A DNA stretch of 18,884 nt, from assembly GCA_021158735.1 (NCBI GenBank), contig JAGGUC010000155.1, positions 1-18,884 on the forward strand, in the 5' to 3' direction. Below, piece after piece: positions 12,480 through 18,884 of this stretch (its first letter is position 1; every line of letters starts with the position of its first letter). The translations under genes and the position numbers were made by a program. The notes below the pieces were generated by a model, which had not been told where the DNA came from, did not search any database, and saw only the letters and a list, made by a program, of their open reading frames with translations. This DNA comes from Desulfurococcales archaeon. GTDB lineage: Archaea; Thermoproteota; Thermoprotei_A; Sulfolobales; NBVN01.

Positions 12480-13541
12480 ATGAAGAATACAGGACCGCAC
12501 ATATTCGACCTGCCTAAGAGAGTTGTAATAGGAGGTGACATACTGCGCACACTGCCCAACATCATTGACGACTTACACTTAGGTAGGCGTGTCTTCATAG
12601 TAACAGGTCCAAACATACGTAAAATCGTAGGGGAGGGAGTGGCCAGCTTACTCAGCAATAAGAACTACTTAGTTGAATTAGGCACTGTTCGTAGCACCCA
12701 CATAGATGAGGTAGAGAAAATTAAAGATGAAGTCACTACCTTCAAGCCCACACTAATAATAGGGCTGGGCGGGGGCAAGTCCATAGACACCGCCAAGTGT
12801 ATTTCATCAAAGACCGGGATCCCCTTCATAAGCGTCCCCACAGCCGCATCCCATGACGGCATAGCCTCACCGCTCGCATCTATAAGAGGCATAGGAAGAG
12901 TTACTTCCGCTAAGGCTTCACCTCCTGTAGCCATTATAGCCGACATTAAAGTAATAGCTAAGGCGCCTCACAGGCTATTATTGGCGGGTGCAGGAGACTT
13001 AATAGGTAAGCTCACAGCTGTACTGGACTGGAGACTTGCCCACAAGCTTAAGGGAGACTACTACGGTGACTATGCTGCATCACTCTCACTGTTGTCAGCA
13101 AAACATGTGTTAAGCTTCAGCAAGATAATAAGTGCTGGCGGTTTGGATGCCGTTAGGATAGTTATTGAAGGACTGATCAGCGCCTCAGTAGCGATGTGTA
13201 TCGCGGGCTCAACCAGACCCGCCAGCGGGTCTGAGCACTTATTTAGTCACGCGCTAGACGTAGTCGCTAACTACCCGGCACTTCATGGTGAGCAGGTCGC
13301 GGTCGGAACCATAATGATGTCCTACCTTCATGGACGTAACTGGAGGAAGATTAGGAGGATAGTAAAGAACTTAGGCCTACCAACATCAGCTAAAGAACTT
13401 GGTGTTAAGGATGTTGATGTAGTTAAGGCGCTTACAATGGCGCACGCAATACGTCCGGAGAGGTACACCATATTAGGGGAGTCCGGCCTAACCTGGGAGG
13501 CCGCCGAGAAACTAGCTAAGATTACGGGCGTGATTAACTAG
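12480..13541 (+). CDS. egsA: sn-Glycerol-1-phosphate dehydrogenase
   Basis: The enzyme reduces dihydroxyacetone phosphate to sn-glycerol-1-phosphate with NAD(P)H, setting the stereochemistry of archaeal membrane lipids. The Rossmann nucleotide loop is GLGGGKSIDTAK, and the metal ligands are readable as Asp in ASHDGIASP, His in SEHLFSHALD and His in ALHGEQVAVG, as in the iron/zinc polyol dehydrogenase superfamily. I start it at ATG 12480 (353 residues), which gives the family N terminus (HIFDLPKRVVIGGDIL). A GTG at 12456 would add eight hydrophobic residues and leave no room for a leader behind the box A. It is divergent from psmB and has no partner gene. Confidence 0.97.
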   Translation: MKNTGPHIFDLPKRVVIGGDILRTLPNIIDDLHLGRRVFIVTGPNIRKIVGEGVASLLSNKNYLVELGTVRSTHIDEVEKIKDEVTTFKPTLIIGLGGGKSIDTAKCISSKTGIPFISVPTAASHDGIASPLASIRGIGRVTSAKASPPVAIIADIKVIAKAPHRLLLAGAGDLIGKLTAVLDWRLAHKLKGDYYGDYAASLSLLSAKHVLSFSKIISAGGLDAVRIVIEGLISASVAMCIAGSTRPASGSEHLFSHALDVVANYPALHGEQVAVGTIMMSYLHGRNWRKIRRIVKNLGLPTSAKELGVKDVDVVKALTMAHAIRPERYTILGESGLTWEAAEKLAKITGVIN

Positions 13542-13618
13542 TGCTAGAGGGTCAGCTCTGAAGATAAAAGTAATAAGCACCCCACGCCAAGTAACCAGAG
13601 AGCCTTCAGGTGGTTGCA

Positions 13619-14059
13619 GTGAAGACCATAACCTTAGTTAGTTACATAGTGGCTAAGGAGGGCTATACTTTCCAATTCAAAGGAGGTTCTCCGGAATGTA
13701 TGAACTGCAGATTCAGACAGGTATGCATCGATAAACTTAAGGTAGGTCACGTGTACCGCGTAATTAGGGTTATGAACATAAAGAATAAGTGCCCTGTGAA
13801 TAAGTACGTAATTACAGTGGAAGTCACAGAGGTCGCTGTCGACGCGTGCATTCCGAAGAAGTATGCAATTGAGTCAATGATAGTTTCTTATTCAAAAATC
13901 CAATGCGATAAAAAAGACTGCAGGTACTACAGGTTGTGCAGACCTGAGCTGCTACCGGATAGAGCAAGAGTTAAAGTTACGAAGGTCTTTAATGATAAGA
14001 TCAAGTGTCCTCGGGGGCTCTCCTTACTGAAATCATCAGTTCTTGTTGTAGAAACTTAA
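13619..14059 (+). CDS. UPF0179 family protein, cysteine-rich
   Basis: A protein of 146 residues of archaeal UPF0179, function unknown. Cysteines fall in two similar sets: C-x2-C-x5-C then CP about 21 residues on (CMNCRFRQVC ... KCPVNKY), and C-x4-C-x5-C then CP about 22 residues on (CDKKDCRYYRLC ... KCPRG). That suggests an internal duplication with two metal sites, zinc or iron-sulfur. I choose GTG at 13619 because AGGTGG (13607-13612) is well placed as its ribosome-binding site. GTG at 13610 would add three residues and sit inside that site. The gene ends 12 bases from the convergent eS6 gene. Confidence 0.87.
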   Translation: MKTITLVSYIVAKEGYTFQFKGGSPECMNCRFRQVCIDKLKVGHVYRVIRVMNIKNKCPVNKYVITVEVTEVAVDACIPKKYAIESMIVSYSKIQCDKKDCRYYRLCRPELLPDRARVKVTKVFNDKIKCPRGLSLLKSSVLVVET

Positions 14060-14071
14060 ACCCTCAAAAGC

Positions 14072-14722
14072 TCACGCGGAAATTAATTTGGTATTTATTT
14101 GAACTATCTCCTCACTCACCGTATTGCCTCTTACGTACTTTCTCCTCCTTTCACCCTTATTCCTAGGATGAAACCCTGGAGGTCCCGACAGCAGAAGTGC
14201 TTTCTTACCTGAGCCTGGCAGTATAGACACCATGGGGAACCCAGCGAAGTCTGAGCCACCAGTGATTAAGAGCTTCTTACCACCTATACCTATGACCGAG
14301 GCATCAACAGTCTCCCCTATCTTTCTACCTAAAAACGCTGAGGCCTTATCACCTGTTAAAGTTACTTGAAAGGCCTTTGCCCTAAAGACCTCGCCAACGG
14401 CCTCCTCCTGACCCAGCTTATCTGTCAGTAATGCCTTAGGTACGTGCATCGTGTTCTCAGGCACTTTTTCATCTGATACTACCTTAAAGGTAAACTTAAC
14501 TTTATCATTTGCAGCTCTGTTCCTCCATATTCTTAGTGTCACTACTTTATAAGGGACATCAAGTAACTCCAGAGTTTTCGGGTTGAGTCTCGCCTCAGGT
14601 AGGGCTCTGCCCTCCTTATGCTCTTCAGTATACTTAAGTTCCTCTACGCCAATGACCTTAACCCATACTACCCTAGGATCTCTTGCCTCAGGGTCATTGA
14701 CTACTACCTTGAATTCCGGCAT
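14072..14722 (-). CDS. rps6e: Small ribosomal subunit protein eS6, long crenarchaeal form
   Basis: At 216 residues this is the long form. The conserved eS6 core is split: the N-terminal strand MPEFKVVVNDPEA is present, then roughly 90 extra residues (about 20-115) intervene before LTGDKASAFLGRKIGETVDA, GGSDFAGFPMV, and the signature GERRRKYVRGNTVSEEIVQIN at the end. Euryarchaeal eS6 is about 125 residues; long versions are known in Sulfolobales and relatives, so the insert is lineage-typical rather than a fusion artefact. A box A overlaps the pcm 3' end (about 14757-14768) and GGTGGT lies before the ATG. Confidence 0.93.
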   Translation of the reverse strand: MPEFKVVVNDPEARDPRVVWVKVIGVEELKYTEEHKEGRALPEARLNPKTLELLDVPYKVVTLRIWRNRAANDKVKFTFKVVSDEKVPENTMHVPKALLTDKLGQEEAVGEVFRAKAFQVTLTGDKASAFLGRKIGETVDASVIGIGGKKLLITGGSDFAGFPMVSILPGSGKKALLLSGPPGFHPRNKGERRRKYVRGNTVSEEIVQINTKLISA

Positions 14723-14765
14723 TCAACCACCTGCTGTGGTAAATCTTAACCACTCCTTAAAAACT

Positions 14766-15440
14766 TTAAAATTCGCTGAATTTAAAGCCATACTTCCCAA
14801 CTAAAGGGACGAAAACACAGGGTATGCTGTACTCCTGCTTTACCTTCCCATTACTTTCCTTAGTAACTATTACAAGCCTCTGGAAGTACCTGTTACCCAC
14901 AGGGGCTACTAGCCTGCCACCGATCTTCAACTGCTTCAAGAGTACGCCAGGAATTTCTGGTGCCGCAGCCGTCACCATGATTCTGTCATATGGTGCCGCT
15001 GCTGAATACCCTAATGAGCCATCGCCATGTATAACCGTTACTCTCTTAAGGTATGAAAGCCTCCCTAAGTTATTCTTGGCAAATTCCACCAGCTCCTTAA
15101 TCCTCTCTATAGTCCATATGTGACCTAGTTCACCCACTATTTCAGCGAGAACGGCTGCCTGGTAGCCGCTACCAGTACCTACTTCTAACACCTTATTACC
15201 GAGTTCAGGGTCGAGAGCCTGAGTCATAATCGCTACCATGTGAGGCGCACTTATGGTCTGCCCATAACCAATAGGTAGTGGTGAGTCATTATAGGCGTAG
15301 TCCCTATAGTTGGCTGGAACGAACTCTTCTCTAGGAACAGCGAGCATAGCCTTAATTACTTTCTCATTCTTCAATATACCTCCCCTTACTAGCGCCTCCA
15401 CTAATTCCCTTCTCCTCTCCTTGAAGTCCCGCACCTTCAT
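14766..15440 (-). CDS. pcm: Protein-L-isoaspartate O-methyltransferase
   Basis: The enzyme methylates isoaspartyl residues in aged proteins with S-adenosylmethionine, starting their repair. Reading from ATG 15440 it has 224 residues. PREEFVP and the YGQTISAPHMVA segment form the family's substrate-side motif. Motif I, LEVGTGSGYQAAVLA, binds SAM, and APYDRIMVTAAAPEIP and GGRLVAPVG are motifs II and III. An in-frame TTG two codons upstream (15446) is less likely because GAGG lies about 8 bases before the ATG. It is followed by eS6 on the same strand, which has its own promoter. Confidence 0.95.
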   Translation of the reverse strand: MKVRDFKERRRELVEALVRGGILKNEKVIKAMLAVPREEFVPANYRDYAYNDSPLPIGYGQTISAPHMVAIMTQALDPELGNKVLEVGTGSGYQAAVLAEIVGELGHIWTIERIKELVEFAKNNLGRLSYLKRVTVIHGDGSLGYSAAAPYDRIMVTAAAPEIPGVLLKQLKIGGRLVAPVGNRYFQRLVIVTKESNGKVKQEYSIPCVFVPLVGKYGFKFSEF

Positions 15441-15512
15441 ACGCAAACCTCTAATACTTTATATTCTCAGACAGTGAATAAAGGTAAATTAAGCTAACAT
15501 ACATCAGACATC
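15441..15512. promoter_or_regulatory. Divergent promoters, pcm / DUF371
   Basis: Minus strand: ATATAAAGTA at about 15455-15464 is a box A lying close before the pcm start. Plus strand: AAATTAAGC at about 15486-15494 precedes the DUF371 ATG by roughly 20-27 bases and could give a leaderless transcript. Motif reading only. Confidence 0.4.
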
Positions 15513-15968
15513 ATGGTGCTGAGCGCTTTGCTGAAATCAAACTGGTTTGGTGTGGAGGTAGTTAAATTTAAGGGGCATCAAAATATTCAGGCTACGCACC
15601 CAACTACTTTTGAAATAACTAAGGAGAATTACTTAACAAAAAGAGGTGACTGCATAGTCGGTGTCTCGGCAGATAAGTCCCTCTCAGATTTCAGCAGCGT
15701 GTTTAAGAAATTAGTAAGGAAAGATGGAAGCACCCTGGTAATTGTAATAGCTGTGAAAGGCGTTGGTCACGACATCGTCATTGCTAAGGGCTCTCAAAAC
15801 CTATCATATAGTGATGAAACAAGAATAATTGTTAGGAAGTCAGCTTATACATCACCTAATACTGCTGGGATACATGCAACTAAAGCGGCAGCTGACTTAG
15901 ATAGAACTTTAATTCATGGATTGAAGGAAGGTAAAGAAGGCGTAGCTGTCTTCATTATCTATAGGTGA
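15513..15968 (+). CDS. DUF371 family protein
   Basis: The 151 residues match archaeal DUF371 throughout. The N-terminal KFKGHQNIQATHPTTFEITK block (about 18-37) carries the family's GH...ATH..T pattern, followed by GDCIVGVSADKS (about 47-58), GHDIVIAKGS and RKSAYTSPNTAGIHATKAA (about 108-126). Function is unknown. The many conserved polar residues (His, Asp, Thr) suggest an enzyme or RNA-binding protein rather than a scaffold, but this is inference. ATG at 15513 is the natural start. It converges on the mcm operon, ending 8 bases from its stop. Confidence 0.85.
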   Translation: MVLSALLKSNWFGVEVVKFKGHQNIQATHPTTFEITKENYLTKRGDCIVGVSADKSLSDFSSVFKKLVRKDGSTLVIVIAVKGVGHDIVIAKGSQNLSYSDETRIIVRKSAYTSPNTAGIHATKAAADLDRTLIHGLKEGKEGVAVFIIYR

Positions 15969-15976
15969 CGTAATTC

Positions 15977-17659
15977 CTAGAAGACTTCCGGCGCCCTCCA
16001 CTCACCCCAGACCTCTCTAAGTACTCCGCTTATTTCTCCTAAAGTCGCCTTGGCCTTCACCGCCTCAAGGATCGGGTCAAATATGTTACCCTCCTCATTT
16101 TCAGCAACTCTTCTTAAAGCATTTAGTCTGCTCTCTAACTTAGTCTGATCTCTCTCAGCTCTGAATTTTCTTAGCCTTTCAATCACTCTCTGCCTAACCT
16201 CGGGGTCTACCTTAAGCACCTTAATACTCGGCACCTCCTCTTCGGCAAATAGATTCACACCTATTACTGGGACCTCACCCTTCTCGACCTTAACCTGCCA
16301 CTCATACGCTGACCTAGCGATCTCCCTCTGCGGGTATCCCAACTCAATAGCCCTGATCATTCCGCCGAGCTTGTCTACCTCATCTATAATCTTCCATGCC
16401 CTCTCCTCAATTTCATCTGTTAGCCACTCAATATAGTATGAACCAGCCAGGGGGTCAACGGTGTCAGCTACCCCTGACTCATATAGTAGTACCTGCTGAA
16501 CCCTAATTGATAACTTAACAGACTCCTCCGTTGGCAGTGATAGCGCCTCATCATAAGAATTGACGTGAAGCGACTGTGTCCCACCTAGCACGGCTGCTAA
16601 TGCTTGAATGGTGGTTCTTATTAAGTTAACTAATGGCTGCTGAGCAGTCAGCAAGACCCCTGCTGTTTGCGTGTGGAATCTGAGCATCATGGACCTCGGG
16701 TTTTTCACTCCAAATCTTTCCTTCATTATTTTAGCCCACATCCTCCTAGCTGCCCTGAACTTAGCTATCTGCTCGAATAGGTTTGTTCTGGCTGCAAAGA
16801 AGAAGGACAGTCTAGGAGCGAATTTATCCACAGGTATCTTACCTCTCTCCAGAACCCACTTAACGTACTCTATAGCGTCAGCTAGGGTAAATGCTATTTC
16901 CATTGCTGGCGTAGCACCAGCCTCCTCAAAGTGATAGCCTGATATACTTATTGAGTTCCACCTAGGCATGTTCTTAGCAGCATATATTATTAGGTCTGTG
17001 GCGTACCTCATGGATGGTTCAGGAGGGTAGATGTAGTTATTCCTAGCTATGTACTCCTTGAGGATATCGTTCTGGACAGTACCGGTGAGAGCGGACTTAT
17101 CCACTCCACGTGACTCAGCAACAGCTACGTACATTGAAAGGACTTCAATAGCTGTAGCATTAATCGTCATGGAGGTTGATATCTTACCCATTGGAATATC
17201 CTTGAATACTATGTCCATTTCAACAACAGAAGGCATTGAAACCCCTACCTTACCTACCTCATACCATGCCAGCTTATGGTCTGGGTCTAGACCTAACTGA
17301 GTAGGTAGGTCGAACGCCATACTTAATCCTGTCTGACCTATACTAAGTAAGTACCTATATCGCGTATTGGTATCTTCTGCTGAACCATAACCAGCATACT
17401 GCCTAATCGTCCACGGCCTGCCCCTATACATTGTCGGGTATGGTCCCCTAGTAAACGGGTAACTACCTGGAAAGCCTAGCCTTTCCAAGTAATTCCAATC
17501 CCTTTCCGCCAAGTCCGCTGGGGTATAAAGCCTCCTTACCTCAATACCTTCCTCAGTCAGGAATTTAGCTTTACGCTCAGGAAGTTTCTTAAGTATAGGT
17601 TCTACTACCTCCTTCTCCCACTCCTTAAGTTTCTCCCTAAGCTTACTTACATCACTCAC
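15977..17659 (-). CDS. mcmA1: Methylmalonyl-CoA mutase, large (alpha, N-terminal) subunit
   Basis: This is the substrate-binding TIM-barrel subunit, about 560 residues, without the cobalamin domain, which is a separate gene at 18057. It interconverts (R)-methylmalonyl-CoA and succinyl-CoA by a radical mechanism. Residues that define methylmalonyl specificity are present: the Tyr of WTIRQYAG, the Arg of EYIARNNYI (118 residues later, the spacing of bacterial MutB Tyr89-Arg207) and the His of ISGYHFEEAGAT. TAQQPLVNLIRTTIQALAAVLGGTQSLH is the barrel end. I prefer GTG 17659, which overlaps the epimerase stop by 4 bases (GTGA); GTG 17668 is the alternative. It is the third gene of the operon. Confidence 0.96.
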   Translation of the reverse strand: MSDVSKLREKLKEWEKEVVEPILKKLPERKAKFLTEEGIEVRRLYTPADLAERDWNYLERLGFPGSYPFTRGPYPTMYRGRPWTIRQYAGYGSAEDTNTRYRYLLSIGQTGLSMAFDLPTQLGLDPDHKLAWYEVGKVGVSMPSVVEMDIVFKDIPMGKISTSMTINATAIEVLSMYVAVAESRGVDKSALTGTVQNDILKEYIARNNYIYPPEPSMRYATDLIIYAAKNMPRWNSISISGYHFEEAGATPAMEIAFTLADAIEYVKWVLERGKIPVDKFAPRLSFFFAARTNLFEQIAKFRAARRMWAKIMKERFGVKNPRSMMLRFHTQTAGVLLTAQQPLVNLIRTTIQALAAVLGGTQSLHVNSYDEALSLPTEESVKLSIRVQQVLLYESGVADTVDPLAGSYYIEWLTDEIEERAWKIIDEVDKLGGMIRAIELGYPQREIARSAYEWQVKVEKGEVPVIGVNLFAEEEVPSIKVLKVDPEVRQRVIERLRKFRAERDQTKLESRLNALRRVAENEEGNIFDPILEAVKAKATLGEISGVLREVWGEWRAPEVF

Positions 17660-18060
17660 TCCCCGCACCTCTCTAGAATTTCTAGTAACACACCATGAGT
17701 AGCTTTAGGATGTATGAAGTTTATTTTTCTTTTTCCACCAGCTACGAGTTTAGGTACGTCGTAAACTAAAGGCACCCCTCTCTCCCTAAGTCTCTTTGAA
17801 ACCTCTTCTACATCATCCACTCTTATCGCTAAATGATGAATGCCCTCACCACGCTTACTAACGAATCTACTTATGGCAGAATCCTCAGAAGTACCCTCGA
17901 GAATCTCTATGAAGACATCGCCGACCTTAAATATAGCTATTCTCACCCTCTCCTCAGGAACATCTTCTCTTTCAATAAGTTCAAGCCCAAGTACATCTTT
18001 ATAGAATCTTACTGCTTCATCAAGATTTTTAACAGCTATGCCCAGGTGATCTAATTTCAT
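17656..18060 (-). CDS. mce: Methylmalonyl-CoA epimerase
   Basis: It converts (S)- to (R)-methylmalonyl-CoA, the form used by the mutase. From ATG 18060 it has 134 residues and the glyoxalase/VOC fold with two beta-alpha-beta-beta-beta modules. Metal ligands are His5 (LDHLGIAV), a His in GIHHLAIRVDD and the C-terminal Glu in GVLLEIL. The KINFIHPKATHGVLLEI ending is typical of the enzyme. ATG 18060 overlaps the upstream cobalamin-subunit stop (ATGA), which implies coupled translation; GTG 18072 is possible but less likely. Confidence 0.95.
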   Translation of the reverse strand: MKLDHLGIAVKNLDEAVRFYKDVLGLELIEREDVPEERVRIAIFKVGDVFIEILEGTSEDSAISRFVSKRGEGIHHLAIRVDDVEEVSKRLRERGVPLVYDVPKLVAGGKRKINFIHPKATHGVLLEILERCGE

Positions 18061-18500
18061 TTCCTGCCACACTCCTCTGCAGCTTTTTTATAAATCTCCA
18101 CTATTCTTCTTAAAGGTGTGCCAGGCCCTAGAACCTCGTAAACACCCATTTTCTTTAGCTCCTCCACATCATCTGGGGGTATTATCCCGCCGACAACTAC
18201 CGGGATGCTGAGATTCTTCTCCTTCATTAACTTTAGCAGGTCACTGACTAACTCTATATGAGAACCCGACAATATTGAAACACCTATGACATCAGCATCC
18301 TCTTCTAGTGCAGCTTCTACAACATCCTCGGGTGCTTGATGCACGCCTAAGTAAATCACTTCTATACCTGCGTCGCGTAGAGCACGAGCTACGACCTTGG
18401 CACCCCTATCATGTCCGTCGAGACCTAATTTAGCAACTATAGCCCTTAACTTCTTAGACTGAATCTTCTTTGAAGCCTCTACTACTTGTGATTGAATCAA
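18057..18500 (-). CDS. mcmA2: Methylmalonyl-CoA mutase, small (cobalamin-binding, C-terminal) subunit
   Basis: The B12-binding Rossmann-like domain as a separate protein of 147 residues. The DxHxxG motif, DGHDRG at about residues 28-33, provides the axial histidine to cobalt. SILSGSH (about 76-82) and VVGGIIPPDD (about 102-111) line the nucleotide tail pocket. It pairs with the large subunit encoded downstream; split subunits are the rule in archaea. The start is TTG at 18500, with AGGGAAG just upstream and an in-frame stop four codons before. It is the first gene of the operon. Confidence 0.95.
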   Translation of the reverse strand: MIQSQVVEASKKIQSKKLRAIVAKLGLDGHDRGAKVVARALRDAGIEVIYLGVHQAPEDVVEAALEEDADVIGVSILSGSHIELVSDLLKLMKEKNLSIPVVVGGIIPPDDVEELKKMGVYEVLGPGTPLRRIVEIYKKAAEECGRK

Positions 18501-18532
18501 ATACTTCCCTTAATGTACTAGAGCTTATGAAG

Positions 18533-18545
18533 TAAAATATTTTTA
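18533..18545 (-). promoter_or_regulatory. Probable box A of the mcm operon
   Basis: On the minus strand an AAAAATATTTTA stretch lies about 33-45 bases before the TTG of mcmA2, a normal distance for a short-leader archaeal promoter. The same AT-rich tract is 3' to the upstream methyltransferase gene and could also serve as its U-rich termination region. Confidence 0.4.
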
Positions 18546-18561
18546 TTAAAACATACTTCTT

Positions 18562-18884
18562 TCATCTAGTAAGCATTTTAGCTATGAAGAATCCCTCCGT
18601 CATGTGCTTATGTGGAAATAACCTCATTACACTACTACTTAGTGGTAGCCCTGCGTAACCTTCGGAGGTCCATGTAAGGGTTCTCTCGAGTCTTATTCTA
18701 TCTTTATAGAGTGACACAATCAGTTCGCCTTCTTCAGGCATTATTGAGCATACTGAGTAAACAATTTTGCTACCTATCTGTAGTGCATTATTAAGAAGTT
18801 CAGCCTGCTTTAGTGCGTAATATTTTACCTTACCCTCACTTAATGTTACTTTGAGTGCTGGATCCTTACTTACGGCACCTGAAT
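18562..18884 (-). CDS. RsmB/NSUN-type RNA m5C methyltransferase, C-terminal part (cut by window edge)
   Basis: The frame enters from beyond 18884 and ends at TGA 18562-18564; about 106 residues are visible. LLNNALQIGSKIVYSVCSIM contains the motif VI Cys (YSVCS) that acts as nucleophile in RNA cytosine-5 methyltransferases, followed by PEEGE. RLFPHKHMTEGFFIAKM is the usual C-terminal block of the family. The motif IV Pro-Cys and the SAM-binding loop lie outside the window, so rRNA versus tRNA specificity cannot be judged. The gene is on the same strand as the mcm operon, 61 bases upstream of it. Confidence 0.88.
   Translation of the reverse strand, partial: SGAVSKDPALKVTLSEGKVKYYALKQAELLNNALQIGSKIVYSVCSIMPEEGELIVSLYKDRIRLERTLTWTSEGYAGLPLSSSVMRLFPHKHMTEGFFIAKMLTR

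Overview
The window is archaeal and most likely comes from a thermophilic crenarchaeote (Thermoproteota). The evidence is an Orc1/Cdc6 initiator, an active-type proteasome beta subunit, the KH/beta-CASP nuclease FttA, sn-glycerol-1-phosphate dehydrogenase (the archaeal lipid enzyme), an LSm-L37e pair, a long crenarchaeal-type eS6, TTTA-rich box A promoters, many GTG and TTG starts, and tRNA genes that encode CCA. The genus cannot be fixed from the sequence alone.

Layout. At 1-4974 the chromosome carries tRNA-Leu(UAG), a 49-residue cysteine-rich protein, a minus-strand DUF99 gene overlapping orc1/cdc6, a CPA2-type cation/proton antiporter, DUF211, LSm and L37e, a divergent PUA protein, and tRNA-Ala(GGC). 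At 4927-9205 a small integrated element of about 4.2 kb is inserted in the 3' half of tRNA-Ala and bounded by a 53-bp direct repeat with one mismatch. At 9208-18884 the chromosome resumes with a DUF998 membrane protein, fttA-psmB, divergent egsA, UPF0179, eS6, pcm, DUF371, a complete methylmalonyl-CoA mutase set (cobalamin subunit, epimerase, large subunit) and the 3' end of an RsmB/NSUN-type m5C methyltransferase.

The element is the part that deserves attention. Its tyrosine integrase is of the SSV type: the attachment site lies inside the gene, so integration split it. The N-terminal piece (minus strand, 4889-5151) carries a frameshift, and the C-terminal piece (8194-9207) carries an in-frame TGA. 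Eight copies of a heptamer (ATTTGAC or its complement) stand in two clusters, three inboard of attL and five touching attR, mostly one helical turn apart, like the arm-type sites of lambda-family integrases. The integrase N-terminal domain is closely repeated at the N terminus of the next gene, a 244-residue protein with a PD-(D/E)XK nuclease-like C-terminal domain. The two proteins may therefore read the same arm sites. Integration also separates the integrase promoter from IntC and the nuclease-like gene and puts them directly behind the chromosomal DUF998 gene. The left half of the element is a plus-strand cassette of small unrecognised proteins, two with membrane segments, and it is visibly richer in G+C than the right half. 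No replication protein or virion protein is recognisable, so the element could be a satellite, a decayed provirus or an integrated plasmid.

Housekeeping links. psmB and fttA form a tight operon. cdc6 and DUF99 overlap. The mcm genes overlap by 4 bases at each junction and look translationally coupled. All family names were assigned by reading motifs; no database search was run.
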